Of a DNA stretch of 64,000 nucleotides, positions 1 through 9,459 are shown piece by piece; within the stretch, counting starts at the first letter, position 1, and each line of letters begins with the position of its first letter. Both the position numbers and the translations under genes were made by a program. The DNA comes from Streptomyces sp. NBC_01454. Lineage in GTDB: Bacteria > Actinomycetota > Actinomycetes > Streptomycetales > Streptomycetaceae. The notes beneath the pieces were generated by a model. The model was not told the origin of the DNA, ran no database searches, and was given only the letters and a program-made list of their open reading frames with translations. The stretch spans positions 7,564,001 to 7,628,000 of the forward strand of contig NZ_CP109460.1 in the NCBI RefSeq assembly GCF_036227565.1, in the 5' to 3' direction.

Positions 1-43
1 CCGGCGCAGGCCGCTCCAGCCGACGTCTTACGGGGGTTTCCAC

Positions 44-1351
44 GTGTTCGGCATCGTCAGGCCCTGCACCCATCGTCTGTCCCAAGGGCTCAGGGCCGAG
101 TGGACGGCTCATCTGTGCGGGCTCTGTCTCGCCCTGCGCGGCGACCACGGCCAGTTCGCCCGGGTCGTCACGAACTATGACGGGCTGATCGTCTCCGTGC
201 TGACGGATGCCCAGTCCGGCTCCGCTCAGATACGGCGCCGCACCGCCGGGCCCTGCCCACTGCGCGGGATGCGGACCGCCGCGGTGGCGAAGGGGGAGGG
301 CGCCCGCCTGGCGGCGTCGGTGTCCCTGGTGCTCGCCTCGGCGAAGATCCGCGACCATGTCGCCGACCGGAACGGGCTGTTGCGCCGCCGGCCGGTGGCC
401 GCCGCCGCCCGCAAGGTCGCCGCGGGATGGGACCGGGCCGGGGCGCGCACCGGTGCCGCCCTCGGCTTCGACACCACGCTGCTCGTCGACGCCGTCGACC
501 GGCAGCCGGTCATCGAGGAACTGGCCGGCCCCGGCACCCCGCTGACGGTCATCACCGAACCGACCGAGACGGCCACCGGGGCCGCGTTCGCTCACACCGC
601 GGTGCTGGCGGGCCGGCCGGGCAATGCCGCCCCGCTGGCCGAGGCGGGCCGGCTCTTCGGACGGCTGGCCCACCTCCTCGACGCCGTGGAGGACCGCGCG
701 GCGGACGCCGCCGAGGGCGCCTGGAACCCGCTCACCGCCACCGGCGCCACCCCCGCACACGCCCGCAAGCTGTGTGACGACGCGCTGCACGGCATCCGAC
801 TCGCGCTGCGCGAGGTCGAGTTCGGCGACTCCCGGCTGGTGCACGCGCTGCTGGTACATGAGCTGCGCCGGTCGGTGGACCGGGCCTTCGGGACGGCGTC
901 CTGCGCCCACCAGGGGCACGGAGCGCCGGGGCCGTACAACGCTCAGGGCCCGAACCCGTACGGGAACGGATACGGCAGCCCGCCCGGGTACGGCCAGGTA
1001 CCGGCCGCCGGTGGCCCCTACGTCCACGGTCAGCAGCTGAACGGCCCTCAGCACGTGCACGGCGGCGGCCCGGTGCCGCCCGGTGGTGCGGGCGGCGGCC
1101 ACGGGGGAGGCCCGGGCGGCGGGGGCGGCGGGATGCCGCAGTTCCCGCACCAGCCGAAGAAGCCCCGGGGCTTCCTCGCCGGCTGTGCGGTCGCCATCGG
1201 GCTGTGCTGCACCTGCAAGCTCTGTTGCGCGGCGGAGTACGAGGGGCCGTGGTCGCGGAAGAAGCGCGAGGGGTGCTGCCAGGACTGTGACTGCTGCGAC
1301 TGCGACTGTAACTGCGACTGCTGTGACTGCTGCAGCTGCTGCGACTGCTGA
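44..1351 (+). CDS. DUF5685 family protein with Cys/Asp-rich C-terminal tail
   Basis: This 435-aa protein begins at a GTG. Its N-terminal part has the Cys pairs typical of DUF5685 (a Cys near residue 8, CGLC near 25-28, a Cys near 70) and an all-helical body to about residue 290. A Gly/Pro/Tyr-rich linker follows (about 300-365), then a short hydrophobic Cys cluster (CCTCKLCC) and a terminal 25-residue stretch in which 15 residues are Cys, mostly alternating with Asp. The function of DUF5685 is unknown. The tail looks like a metal-binding or metallothionein-like segment, which is my inference. The gene stands alone, with a bidirectional hairpin just behind it. The family call is fairly sure; the role is not. 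Confidence 0.85.
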   Translation: MFGIVRPCTHRLSQGLRAEWTAHLCGLCLALRGDHGQFARVVTNYDGLIVSVLTDAQSGSAQIRRRTAGPCPLRGMRTAAVAKGEGARLAASVSLVLASAKIRDHVADRNGLLRRRPVAAAARKVAAGWDRAGARTGAALGFDTTLLVDAVDRQPVIEELAGPGTPLTVITEPTETATGAAFAHTAVLAGRPGNAAPLAEAGRLFGRLAHLLDAVEDRAADAAEGAWNPLTATGATPAHARKLCDDALHGIRLALREVEFGDSRLVHALLVHELRRSVDRAFGTASCAHQGHGAPGPYNAQGPNPYGNGYGSPPGYGQVPAAGGPYVHGQQLNGPQHVHGGGPVPPGGAGGGHGGGPGGGGGGMPQFPHQPKKPRGFLAGCAVAIGLCCTCKLCCAAEYEGPWSRKKREGCCQDCDCCDCDCNCDCCDCCSCCDC

Positions 1352-1365
1352 ACCCTGACGGCACG

Positions 1366-1398
1366 AGGGGCGGCCATGACCGTGTCACGGCCGCCCCT
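1366..1398. terminator. Bidirectional Rho-independent-type hairpin
   Basis: The arms AGGGGCGGCC (1366-1375) and GGCCGCCCCT (1389-1398) are perfectly complementary, and the interior TGAC/GTCA can extend the stem. The hairpin lies between the stop of the DUF5685 gene and the convergent stop at 1404, so it can serve both transcripts. It ends in a short T run on the + strand. Confidence 0.75.
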
Positions 1399-1403
1399 TT
1401 CGG

Positions 1404-2231
1404 TCAGGCGCCCGGCGGTATCCGTGACGGGCGGCCGGAGCCCCGCGTCAGCTGATAGCCGCCGATCCCGGCGAGGGCCGCGAGCAGCCCGCCCACCGCG
1501 GTCCAGATCCAGCGGTCGGACCACCAGCCGGACGACCAGCCGCCGTCCGGCTCGGCCGCCGCCGCGGACTGTCCGGCCGGGCTCTCCTCGTCCTGCGGTG
1601 CGGCGGTCGCGGCGCCGGGCACCAGAGGCGCGGCGAGCGCGCCGTCCACCGCGTGGGCGCCACCGGTGTCGGCCGTGGTCGCGTCGACCTCGGCGTGCAC
1701 CGGCAGACCGAGGTCGTCCTTCGGCAGGTCGACGACCGTCAGCCGTATGTAGTAGCTGCCCGGCAGCGGGTCGTTCGCCCACGGTTCCGCCCAGGCGCGG
1801 ACCGTGCGCAGGGTGCAGGACAGCTCGACGGAGCCGGTGTCCGGTGCGGCGGTCCTGGTCCGGGCGCCGTAGGTGCAGTCCTGGCGCCGGCGCAGCCCGT
1901 CATAGACGTCGAGCTGCCAGGTGGCCGCACCGTGCCGGGCGGCGGCCTGCGGCAGAGTCACCTTGGCCTTGACGGTGGCGCGCTGACCCGCGTCCACGGG
2001 CAGTACCCAGTAGAGGTAGTCGCCGGTGGAGGCGCTGGCCGTGGCCGGCTGGTCCGGCCTGATGGCGGTCGCCGTACGGAAGGAGGTGCCGGCCTCGGTC
2101 GGCGCGGCCGCCTCCCCGTCCGCACTGCTGCTCGCGGAGGGGGACGGGCTGTCGGCGAGGGCGGTGCCCGCCGCGCCGAGCAGGGCGGCGCCCGCCAGCA
2201 CGGCGGTCATCAGGGTGCGTACGGTACGCAT
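1404..2231 (-). CDS. Secreted, C-terminally membrane-anchored protein of the VWA operon
   Basis: This 275-aa protein starts with a clear Sec signal peptide (basic start, then hydrophobic ALLGAAGTALA, cleavage near residue 26). A Ser/Ala-rich stretch and a beta-rich extracellular domain of about 170 residues follow. A single transmembrane helix (about 243-262, WIWTAVGGLLAALAGIGGY) and a short basic tail end the protein. The extracellular part resembles the C-terminal ectodomain of the upstream VWA protein: both carry a wording such as YYIRL or WYRVDV and two Cys that could pair. Its ATG overlaps the upstream TGA by one base (TGATG), so the two genes are translationally coupled. No enzyme motif is visible; it may be a partner of the VWA protein. 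Confidence 0.75.
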   Translation of the reverse strand: MRTVRTLMTAVLAGAALLGAAGTALADSPSPSASSSADGEAAAPTEAGTSFRTATAIRPDQPATASASTGDYLYWVLPVDAGQRATVKAKVTLPQAAARHGAATWQLDVYDGLRRRQDCTYGARTRTAAPDTGSVELSCTLRTVRAWAEPWANDPLPGSYYIRLTVVDLPKDDLGLPVHAEVDATTADTGGAHAVDGALAAPLVPGAATAAPQDEESPAGQSAAAAEPDGGWSSGWWSDRWIWTAVGGLLAALAGIGGYQLTRGSGRPSRIPPGA

Positions 2232-3502
2232 CAGTTGGTCCTCCAGACGGTGACGCGCCAACGGGAGATCCAGCCCCACAGCAGACCGGCCACCAGCCCG
2301 GACAGGGCCAGCGTGATCAGCAGCCACCAGCCGTGGCCGAGCCCGAAGAAGGCGGCGTCGGAGGCGTCGGAGGGGCCGTCCACCAGATCGACGGTCAGCT
2401 CGACCGGCAGTCCGGGGTCGGTCTTGACCGAAGCGGGGGCCGAGAAGGAGTTGCTGACCTGCAGACAGACGGTCTCCGTCGCGGGCGCGTCGTCGCCGGT
2501 GGCCTCGCTCGGTGCCTTCGGATAGCGCAGCCCGGAGGAGATCACATCCGTACGGCCGTCGCCCGCCTCCGCGCCGCGGACGACCTCCCGGCCGTGCACG
2601 GTCGAGGCCCGCAGCAGGACCCCGTAGTCGTTGTTGACCGCCCGGTCGGCGGCGATGCTCACCGAGGCGCGCAGCTCCTGGCCGGGGCGGACGTCGACCC
2701 GGTACCAGCGGTGCTCGGCGAACTTCTCGCGGTCGCTGTAGAGGCCGGGCTTGAGCTCGGGGGCGCCGGCGCACTGCCCCGCCCCCTCGGTCGCCACGGG
2801 TGTGACCACCGGATGGGCCGCGCGGTCCACCAACTGATGCACACGGTCGCGCAGTTGCTTGGTGTGCTCCACCGAGGTGTAGGTGCCGCCGGTGGCCTCG
2901 GCGATGCAGCTCAGCTGGTTGCGGGTCTTGGCGTCCGGCAGCAGCCCGAGGGTGTCGACGGTGAGATGGATGCCCTTGGCGGCGATGTCCCGCGCCACCT
3001 GGCAGGGGTCGAGCGGGGCGCAGGTGTCCTCGCCGTCCGTGATGAGGACGATCCTGCGGCTCGCGTCACCGCCCTTGAGGTCGTCGGCCGCACCCAGCAG
3101 GGCGGGCCCGATGGGCGTCCAGCCGGTGGGGCTGAGCGTCGCCACCGCGGTCTTCGCCTCGGTCCGGTCGAGCGGCCCGACCGGGTAGAGCTGCCGGGTG
3201 TCCTTGCAGCCGACCTTCCGGTCCTCGCCGCGATAGGTGGCACCGAGGGTGCGTATGCCGAGCTGGACGTCGTCCGGCACGGCGTCCAGCACCTCGTCGA
3301 ACGCCTGCTTGGCCGCGGCCATCCGGCTCTGCCCGTCGATGTCGCGCGCCCGCATCGAGCCGCTGACATCGAGCGTCAACTCGACCTTGGGGGAGGCCTT
3401 CGCGTCCGGTTCGCCGGCGCTGGCAGGTGTGGGGGCAAGCATGACGGTCATCGCGGCGAGCAGGCCGCACACCCCGGCCGCCAGCCGTTTTCTTGTGATC
3501 AT
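2231..3502 (-). CDS. Secreted von Willebrand factor A domain membrane protein
   Basis: The 423-aa product has a Sec signal peptide (residues 1-28, ending in PTPASA). A VWA domain follows (about 39-225) with a complete MIDAS: DVSGS near residue 44, a conserved Thr in TGWTP, and an Asp in LITDGED. An extracellular beta domain (about 240-385) leads to one C-terminal transmembrane helix (WWLLITLALSGLVAGLLWGW) and a short basic tail. The ATG at 3502 was preferred over upstream in-frame codons because the signal peptide begins there. VWA domains bind protein ligands through a divalent metal; the target here is unknown. It forms a two-gene operon with the coupled gene downstream. Confidence 0.85.
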   Translation of the reverse strand: MITRKRLAAGVCGLLAAMTVMLAPTPASAGEPDAKASPKVELTLDVSGSMRARDIDGQSRMAAAKQAFDEVLDAVPDDVQLGIRTLGATYRGEDRKVGCKDTRQLYPVGPLDRTEAKTAVATLSPTGWTPIGPALLGAADDLKGGDASRRIVLITDGEDTCAPLDPCQVARDIAAKGIHLTVDTLGLLPDAKTRNQLSCIAEATGGTYTSVEHTKQLRDRVHQLVDRAAHPVVTPVATEGAGQCAGAPELKPGLYSDREKFAEHRWYRVDVRPGQELRASVSIAADRAVNNDYGVLLRASTVHGREVVRGAEAGDGRTDVISSGLRYPKAPSEATGDDAPATETVCLQVSNSFSAPASVKTDPGLPVELTVDLVDGPSDASDAAFFGLGHGWWLLITLALSGLVAGLLWGWISRWRVTVWRTN

Positions 3503-4054
3503 CGACGGATCGTATGGAGAAACGTCCCGCAGTCCAAAACGGTTGTCGGACAGGGGACGGAAAGGGCCGCCCGCCGCGCGGTGGTGGCCGGCCGGGCGCG
3601 GGCGGCGGAGTGGCACATGGGGCGCCGGGCGGCCGGCGTGCCTTGCGTCTGCCATGGCGTCCCGCCCCCGAAAGGGAGTCGGCCATTGCGGTCGGCGCAG
3701 GGTCTCGCTTACCGTCGGCACACCACATCCCACCAGGTGCCCCCACGTCCCAACCAGTGGGAACCGGCGCGGTGTTGAAGGAGGGGACCATGGCAAGGAA
3801 GATCACACGGCGAGGGCCGGTATGACGGACCGGGCGGTGCCCGCCCCGAGGACCGAAAGCCCGTTGTCCTGGGCGTTCTCCCGCCCCGCACGAGCGGCGC
3901 GACCGGCGCCTTCCCCGGCCGGCCGCGGAGGAATTGCCCGGCGGCAGGGGCCCCGGCCGCCCCGGGCCCGGGTGCCCCGTTGTCCGGTACTCCGTCCCAC
4001 TGAGCAGAGCGCCCCGCCGTGCCGCGGGGCGCCCTATCCTCCTGGAGCGCACCC
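3503..4054. other. Divergent intergenic region
   Basis: About 550 bases separate the VWA gene (leftward) from the FAH-family gene (rightward), and no conserved ORF is present. The only coding-like signal is a strong Shine-Dalgarno (AAGGAGG, near 3778-3784) in front of an 11-codon ORF at 3790-3825. The right end holds the motif GTCCCACTG at 3994-4002 and a hairpin at 4009-4032, described separately. Confidence 0.6.
4009..4032 (+). promoter_or_regulatory. Leader hairpin before the FAH-family gene
   Basis: GCGCCCCGC (4009-4017) and GCGGGGCGC (4024-4032) form a perfect 9-bp stem with a 6-base loop, ending 22 bases before the ATG at 4055. It could be a leader attenuator or the terminator of a short upstream transcript. 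No T run follows it. Confidence 0.4.
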
Positions 4055-4930
4055 ATGCATCTGGCCACCCTCACCCATCAGGGGCGCCGCAGGCTCGTCG
4101 GCCGGCTCGCGTCGCAGCATCCCTGGCGGCTGGCGCCGCCCTCCGTCACCCTGGCGGAGGTCATCGAGGGCGGCGTCCTGCCCTGGTCGTGGAGCGAACT
4201 GCCCATAGGAACGGACCCGGTGCCGTCCCTGCCCTACCGGCCGGGCGCGCTGTACGGCGTCGGGCCGAACTACCCGCAGACCCTCGTGGAGATGGGCTGG
4301 GACCGGCCCGCCGAGCCCGTCCTCTTCCCCAAGCTCTCCTCCAGCGTCATCGGCAGCGGCGAGGCGATCGTCTTCGACCCGGAACTCACCCAGCGCGTCG
4401 ACTGGGAGACCGAGTTGGCGGTCGTCATCGGCGGCGAGGCCCACTGCGTGTCCGAGGCGGACGCGCTGCGGTACGTCTTCGGCTACACCGTCGCCAACGA
4501 CGTCTCCGCCCGTGATCTGCAGGAGCGCGACGGGCAGTGGCTGCGGGGCAAGGGCCTGGACACCTTCTGTCCCTTGGGGCCCGTGGTCGTCACCGCCGAC
4601 GAGATCCCCGACCCGCACCGATTGCGGATCCGTACCCGGGTCAACGGCGAGACGGTGCAGGACGGTACGACGGCCGACATGGTCTTCCGCATCCCCGCGC
4701 TGATCGCCTACCTCAGCCGGTTCTTCACCCTGCGGGCGGGCGACGTGGTGCTGACCGGAACCCCGGCCGGCTGCGGCGACTTCATGCGGCCGCCGCGCGC
4801 GCTGCGGCCGGGAGATGTGCTGGAGTCGGAAGTGGAGGGGATCGGGTGCCTGGTCAACCCGGTGCGGGGCGCGGTGTGCGACGGCACCGGGGCCGGCGGC
4901 CCGGGATATCAGGAAGCGGGCGGCAGATAG
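4055..4930 (+). CDS. Fumarylacetoacetate hydrolase family protein
   Basis: This 291-aa protein belongs to the FAH superfamily, whose members hydrolyse or hydrate C-C bonds in 2-oxo acids (fumarylpyruvate, oxalacetate or oxopent-4-enoate type substrates) using a divalent metal. The metal-ligand pattern is visible: the paired Glu in DWETELAVVIG, and the following YTVANDVSARDLQ with its catalytic Asp. GDVVLTGTPAGCG and the C-terminal DVLESEVEGIGCL are also typical of the family. A GGAG precedes the ATG. Its 3' end overlaps the convergent IclR gene by 22 bases. That gene is the likely regulator, because both promoter regions share the sequence GTCCCACTG. The exact substrate cannot be read from the sequence; catabolism of an aromatic or keto acid is the best guess. 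Confidence 0.85.
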   Translation: MHLATLTHQGRRRLVGRLASQHPWRLAPPSVTLAEVIEGGVLPWSWSELPIGTDPVPSLPYRPGALYGVGPNYPQTLVEMGWDRPAEPVLFPKLSSSVIGSGEAIVFDPELTQRVDWETELAVVIGGEAHCVSEADALRYVFGYTVANDVSARDLQERDGQWLRGKGLDTFCPLGPVVVTADEIPDPHRLRIRTRVNGETVQDGTTADMVFRIPALIAYLSRFFTLRAGDVVLTGTPAGCGDFMRPPRALRPGDVLESEVEGIGCLVNPVRGAVCDGTGAGGPGYQEAGGR

Positions 4931-5730
4931 CCGAGATCGTAGGAGAGTTCACGGCATACCTGCGCCACGAGCGGCCCGTACGCCGGTATCAGCGGCCCCA
5001 TGCGCTCGGCCACCCCGGCCACGCTGACGCAGGCGACCGGCATCCCGGTGTGGTCGTGGACGGCGGCGCCGCAGCAGCAGCTCGACTCGTCGAAGTCCCG
5101 CAGGTCCTGGGACCAGCCGCGCTCCCGGGTGCGCTCTATCTCGGCATGCAGATCCGAGACGGTGGCCGCGGTCACCGGGGACAGCGGGTCACGGACCAGC
5201 TCGATCAGGGTGTCCTCCAGCTTCTGCTGCGGCAGCGCCGCCAGATAGGCGCGGCCCAGTGAGGTGGAGTGCAGCGGGCGGGCCGCGCCCAGCTCCGCGG
5301 TCACCGTGGCCGGCCGGGTGCCGCGCTCACGGTGCACGAACACCATGGTCAGACCGTTGGGCACACTGAGGCTGACGGTTTCCTGGGTGAGTTCGCCGAG
5401 TTTGCGCAGGGCGGGCGCGGCCGCGTCCCGCAGGGTGGTCGAGGCCACCGCCGCGGACGCCAGCCGTACCGCGGCCGGCCCCAGCTGCCACCGGGTCGTG
5501 GCCGGTGTCTGCGCCAGCCAGCCCTGCTGCTGCAGCCGGTCGACGAGCCGGTAGGCCGTACTGCGGGTCAGCCCGAGCGCCTGGGCGATCTCCGCGGTCG
5601 AGAGGCCGCGGTGGCGGGCCACATGGGTCAGGATCGCCAGCCCCCGGTCCAGCGTGCCGGCCGCCCGCTCGCCCGCGCCGACGCCGCCGTCGGAGGCCCG
5701 GCCGGACTCCGGCGTCACTGCCTTGCTCAT
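4909..5730 (-). CDS. IclR family transcriptional regulator
   Basis: The 273-aa protein has an N-terminal winged helix-turn-helix (about residues 25-85, with LSTAEIAQALGLTRSTAYRLVDRL as the core) and a C-terminal IclR effector-binding domain (about 100-270). The SSCCCGAAVHDHTG stretch is an unusually Cys-rich version of the family's small-molecule pocket motif. An ATG further upstream (5784) is possible, but GAAGG sits 5 bases before the ATG at 5730, so that start was chosen. The gene is convergent with and slightly overlaps the FAH-family hydrolase. A palindrome and related half-sites upstream of 5730 are probably its operator, giving autoregulation and control of the hydrolase. Confidence 0.9.
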   Translation of the reverse strand: MSKAVTPESGRASDGGVGAGERAAGTLDRGLAILTHVARHRGLSTAEIAQALGLTRSTAYRLVDRLQQQGWLAQTPATTRWQLGPAAVRLASAAVASTTLRDAAAPALRKLGELTQETVSLSVPNGLTMVFVHRERGTRPATVTAELGAARPLHSTSLGRAYLAALPQQKLEDTLIELVRDPLSPVTAATVSDLHAEIERTRERGWSQDLRDFDESSCCCGAAVHDHTGMPVACVSVAGVAERMGPLIPAYGPLVAQVCRELSYDLGYLPPAS

Positions 5731-5805
5731 CGTCGCCTTCGGCCCTTCCGGTTCATGCTGCGCGGCAGACTCGCCCGGTGACATTAGCCAGCCACTTCCG
5801 GCCCT

Positions 5806-5888
5806 GTCACTGGGACTTGTACCGCACTGACAGCAATTGCGGCGTTCAACCAACCCGGTGAACGAGACTGTGTCCCACTGGGTGGGAC
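5806..5888. promoter_or_regulatory. Candidate IclR operator sites
   Basis: GTCCCACTGGGTGGGAC at 5872-5888 is a 7-bp inverted repeat with a 3-base centre. GTCACTGGGAC at 5806-5816 carries the same half-site in reverse. GTCCCACTG recurs at 3994-4002, 61 bases before the FAH-family start. The sharing is seen directly; the assignment to the IclR protein is inference. Confidence 0.45.
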
Positions 5889-6019
5889 TGTCAAGTGCCG
5901 GGGAGGGGCGGGGAGTTCCGCGGCGCGCCCGGTGGCCGGTCGACGGGTGGGGCGCGCCGTACGACGCGTGCCGGAGGGGCCGTCGGCCGGTGGCGGAACG
6001 GGAGGCGTCGCGGGGTCCG

Positions 6020-7198
6020 TCAGCCGATCGCCGAAGCCATCCGCCGGACGGCCTCGGTGAGCAGTTCGGGGGAGGTCGCCAGGTTGAGGCGCAGATGACC
6101 GGCGCCGCCCGTGCCGAAGTGCGTACCGGGGCTGAAGGCCACTCTGCCCCGTTCCAGAAAGACCGCGGCGGGGTCGTCGCCGAGGCCGAGCGGCCGGCAG
6201 TCGAGCCAGGCGAGATACGTTCCCTCGGCCGGCCGGTAGCGGACCTGGGGCAGCCGCTCGGCCAGCAGGGAGGCGAGCAGCCGCCGGTTGTCGTCGAGGC
6301 CGCCGCGCACCGCGTCGAGCCACTCGCCGCCCTCCCGCAGCGCGGCGGTGTGGGCCAGCACGCCGACGTGGCTGGGACCGTGGCTGACCTCCTCCGGAAG
6401 GCGGGCCAGGTCTCCGGCCGCGGCGGGTCCGGCGAGGGCGAGTGCGGCCTTGAGGCCGGCCAGGTTCCACGCCTTGGACGCCGACATCAGCGAGAGGCCG
6501 CGCTCCGCCCCGGGCACGCTCAGATAGGGCACGAAGGCGGCGTCGAGGGCCACCACCGGCGCATGGATCTCATCGGCCACGACCCGCACGCCGTAGCGGT
6601 CCGCCAGCGCCGCCACCGCGGACAGCTCCCCGGCGCTGTGCACCGTGCCCGTGGGATTGTGCGGACTGCACAGCAGATACGCGGCCCGGCCCTCGTCCGC
6701 GACGGCGTGCCGGAAGGCCTCCTCCAGCACGCCGAAGTCGATCCGCAGGTCCCCGCCCAGCGGCGCCTCCACCACGCGCCGGTCCATGTGCGTCACGAAC
6801 TGGTAGAACGGCGGATAGACGGGGCAGTTGACCACCACCGGGTCTCCCGGGCCGGTGACCAGCCTGAGCATCTCCACGACGCCCAGCATCACATCGGGCA
6901 CGATCGCGGTGCGCGCCACGTCGAGCCCGTCCCAGCCCCAGCGCAGCCGGGCGAAGTCCGCCAGGGCCCGGGCGTACGCCGTCCCCGCCGGGTAGCCGGT
7001 GTCGCCGCGCGCCAGCGCCTGGGTGACCGCCCGTACGACCGGGGCGGCGAGCGGCACATCCATCTCCGCCACCCACAGGGGCAGCACGTCGTCCGGGTAG
7101 GTGCGCCACTTCATGCTCGTGCGCAGCCGCAGCTCGTCAAGGGTGAGCCGGCGCAGGGGGTTGGCGTCGTTGACGTCGTCTCGGGGCGCGTGGTCCAT
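6020..7198 (-). CDS. MalY/PatB-type pyridoxal-phosphate aminotransferase (C-S lyase)
   Basis: This 392-aa protein is a fold-type I PLP enzyme of the MalY/PatB class. These enzymes cleave cystathionine-like C-S bonds (beta-lyase activity) or transaminate. The family-typical N-terminus [19 protein letters not shown], the [10 protein letters not shown] motif and the PLP lysine in [12 protein letters not shown] are all present, as is the C-terminal phosphate/carboxylate Arg in [10 protein letters not shown]. Length is normal for the family. It is monocistronic, in a leftward block with the phosphatase gene upstream. Possible roles are cystathionine beta-lyase in methionine metabolism or thiol release; the sequence does not decide. 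Confidence 0.88.
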   Translation of the reverse strand: MDHAPRDDVNDANPLRRLTLDELRLRTSMKWRTYPDDVLPLWVAEMDVPLAAPVVRAVTQALARGDTGYPAGTAYARALADFARLRWGWDGLDVARTAIVPDVMLGVVEMLRLVTGPGDPVVVNCPVYPPFYQFVTHMDRRVVEAPLGGDLRIDFGVLEEAFRHAVADEGRAAYLLCSPHNPTGTVHSAGELSAVAALADRYGVRVVADEIHAPVVALDAAFVPYLSVPGAERGLSLMSASKAWNLAGLKAALALAGPAAAGDLARLPEEVSHGPSHVGVLAHTAALREGGEWLDAVRGGLDDNRRLLASLLAERLPQVRYRPAEGTYLAWLDCRPLGLGDDPAAVFLERGRVAFSPGTHFGTGGAGHLRLNLATSPELLTEAVRRMASAIG

Positions 7199-7281
7199 GA
7201 GGCCAAAATAGGCACGTTCCGCCCGCCGTGGCAGGGGGAGCGGCCGGGTGGTCCGTCCACCGGCCGGTGCCGGGGGCCGGC

Positions 7282-9459
7282 TCAGACGGCGGTGAGGATC
7301 AAAGCGGCCTGGTCATCCGGGGTGGAGGGGCCCGCGAAGGCGGTCACCGCGGCATTGACCGCGGCGATGAGACCGGCGGCGCAGGAGGAGCCGCACCCCA
7401 GGAGGGCCTCGGCCAGCCGGTGCTCGTCGAAGAACTCGCCGTCGGCCGAGCGTGCCTCGGTGATGCCGTCGGTGACCAGGACCAGGCTGTCGCCCGGATA
7501 CAGCTCCACCCGGCACGGTGAGCCGTCGAATTCCGGGGCGACCCCCAGGAGCAGGCCCGACTGCGCGAGTTGTTCCACGGTGCCGTCGGTGCGGCGGACG
7601 AGCGGGGGGACATGGCCGGCGCGCAGCAGCTCCAGCGTGAGCGGGGAGGTGCCGGGCAGCAGTTCCCCGTAGACGAGCGAGACGAAGTCGTCGGCGCTGA
7701 TGGAACTGCCGGTCAGCGCGTCGTTGATGGCGCCGACCACGGCCGCCGGGTCGTGCAGCAGACGTGCGGCGGCGCGCGCGGTGTGGCGGACCATCCCGGT
7801 GGTGGTGGCGGCGGCCGCGCCACGGCCGCGCACATCGCCGATCATCACCGCCCAGCGGTCGTCGGGCAGCGGGAAGACATCGTAGAAGTCACCGCCGACA
7901 TCGAGCCCTTCGCCGGCCGGGTGGTAGGACGCCGCCAGCTCGACCCCGGGGATCGTGGGCAGCTCGGGCGGCAGCAGGCCGGCCTGCAGCTCGCGGGCGA
8001 GCTGGACGCGGTCGGAGAACTGGTGGGCGTTGTCGGCGCTGGCGGCGGCCCGGCTGGCCAGCTCCTCGGCGAGCGCGATGATGTGGTCGTCCAGCGGCCG
8101 GCCGGTGGCCAGCAGGGTCAGCACGCCGAAGGTGCGGCCGCGGGTGGCCAGCGGAACGCAGACGTACCCGGCGGTGCCGGGCAGCCCGGAGCGGGCGGCC
8201 GGTGCGGCGCCCGCGCCGTCGGTCTCCGTGCTGCCGGAGGCCAGGACGTGCGCCACCGCCTCGTCGACCCGGTCGCGTACGCCGGGGGAGGCGAGGAAGT
8301 CCTCGTCGGCCTGAGTGGCGGCGGCGACCGCGATCCGCCGGGTCCGGCCGTCCTCCACCACATGGACGGTGCACAGCGGCGCCAGCGTCGGCACGGTCAG
8401 CCGGGCCAGGCACTGCAGACAGTCGGTGAAGTGCGGCTCGCGGGTGATGGCGGTGCTGGCGTCCAGCACGAAGGCCAGGTCCTCCCGGGCCTCCTTCTCC
8501 CGGTCCTGGGCGGCGCGGCCGGCCTCCGTGGCCTGATGGCGTTCGATGGCCAGGGCGGCGGTACGGGCGAACGCCGAGCTGAGGGACAGGTCCTTCTCGT
8601 CGGGGGCCTTGGGGGTGCGGTGGTACATCGCGAAGGTGCCCAGCAGCCGGCCGTCCGCGCCCATGATCGGGGTGGACCAGCACGCCGCCACCCCGGCGCG
8701 CGAGGCCAGGTCGCGGTAGTCCTCCCACAGCGGATCGGTGGCGATATCGGTGACGATCACCGGTCGGCGCAGGTAGGCGGCCGTACCGCACGAGCCCACG
8801 CGCTCACCGGTGGCGATGCCGTCGACCGACGCGTTGAAGAAGTCGGGCAGACTCGGGCCGGTGCCGTGCCACAGATGCCGGCCGTCGGCGTCGGCGAGCA
8901 GCACCGAGACGATCATGTCCGGCGACAGCTCCTCGATCGCCAGGGCCATGCCCGTCAGGATCTCGCTCAGCGGGGCGTCACGCGCGATGCGTTCCAGCAG
9001 GATCCGCTGCTCGGCGGCGAGAAGCTGGGCGTGGTGGTGCGACGTGGTCTCCACCGCGATCACGATCACCCCGTCGACCCTGCCGGACGCGTCCCGGCGC
9101 GGCTCATACGTGAAGTCGAAGAACCCCTCCCGCTCCGCCCCCGGCGCACCGAGCACCAGCCGTCCGGCGCGGGCCCGGTGGACGACGCCGGTGCGGTACA
9201 CCGTGTCGAGCCGGTCGAGGACGCCCTGCGAAGCCAGCTCCGGGATCAGTTCCCCGAGCGGCGCACCCGTGCGGCTGCGGTCGCCGCCGATCGCCTCGAA
9301 GAACGCCGGATTGGCCGCCTCCAGCAGATGCTGCGGGCCGCCCAGCGCAGCGAAGATCACCGGCGCCTGATCGAAGAGGTCCTCGTACTCCTCGCGTCGC
9401 AGAGGAGGGGACCGGAGGTGCGCGGTGACCGCGTCAAGACGGTCCGAATCCAGGGACAT
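7282..9459 (-). CDS. PAS-GAF-GAF-PP2C (SpoIIE-type) serine phosphatase
   Basis: The 725-aa protein carries a PAS domain (about 25-130), a GAF domain (about 145-310, with [18 protein letters not shown]), a second GAF-like segment (about 330-490) and a SpoIIE-type PP2C phosphatase domain (about 515-725). The phosphatase domain has its metal-binding motifs [15 protein letters not shown] and VTDGITEAR. There is no HATPase domain and no membrane segment. Such proteins dephosphorylate anti-sigma-factor antagonists in Streptomyces partner-switching pathways; the partner is not in view. Two ATGs lie 6 bases apart. The inner one (9459) was chosen because GAGAGG sits about 8 bases before it. The promoter region is shared with the divergent acetyltransferase. 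Confidence 0.88.
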   Translation of the reverse strand: MSLDSDRLDAVTAHLRSPPLRREEYEDLFDQAPVIFAALGGPQHLLEAANPAFFEAIGGDRSRTGAPLGELIPELASQGVLDRLDTVYRTGVVHRARAGRLVLGAPGAEREGFFDFTYEPRRDASGRVDGVIVIAVETTSHHHAQLLAAEQRILLERIARDAPLSEILTGMALAIEELSPDMIVSVLLADADGRHLWHGTGPSLPDFFNASVDGIATGERVGSCGTAAYLRRPVIVTDIATDPLWEDYRDLASRAGVAACWSTPIMGADGRLLGTFAMYHRTPKAPDEKDLSLSSAFARTAALAIERHQATEAGRAAQDREKEAREDLAFVLDASTAITREPHFTDCLQCLARLTVPTLAPLCTVHVVEDGRTRRIAVAAATQADEDFLASPGVRDRVDEAVAHVLASGSTETDGAGAAPAARSGLPGTAGYVCVPLATRGRTFGVLTLLATGRPLDDHIIALAEELASRAAASADNAHQFSDRVQLARELQAGLLPPELPTIPGVELAASYHPAGEGLDVGGDFYDVFPLPDDRWAVMIGDVRGRGAAAATTTGMVRHTARAAARLLHDPAAVVGAINDALTGSSISADDFVSLVYGELLPGTSPLTLELLRAGHVPPLVRRTDGTVEQLAQSGLLLGVAPEFDGSPCRVELYPGDSLVLVTDGITEARSADGEFFDEHRLAEALLGCGSSCAAGLIAAVNAAVTAFAGPSTPDDQAALILTAV

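Noticed and set aside
1286..1350. CRISPR-like or microsatellite repeat
   Set aside because: The repetition is the coding sequence for the Cys/Asp tail; it is in frame and has no spacers.
7240..7264. Hairpin between the aminotransferase and the phosphatase as a terminator
   Set aside because: The stem GGCCGGGTGG/CCACCGGCC is imperfect and short; too weak to list.
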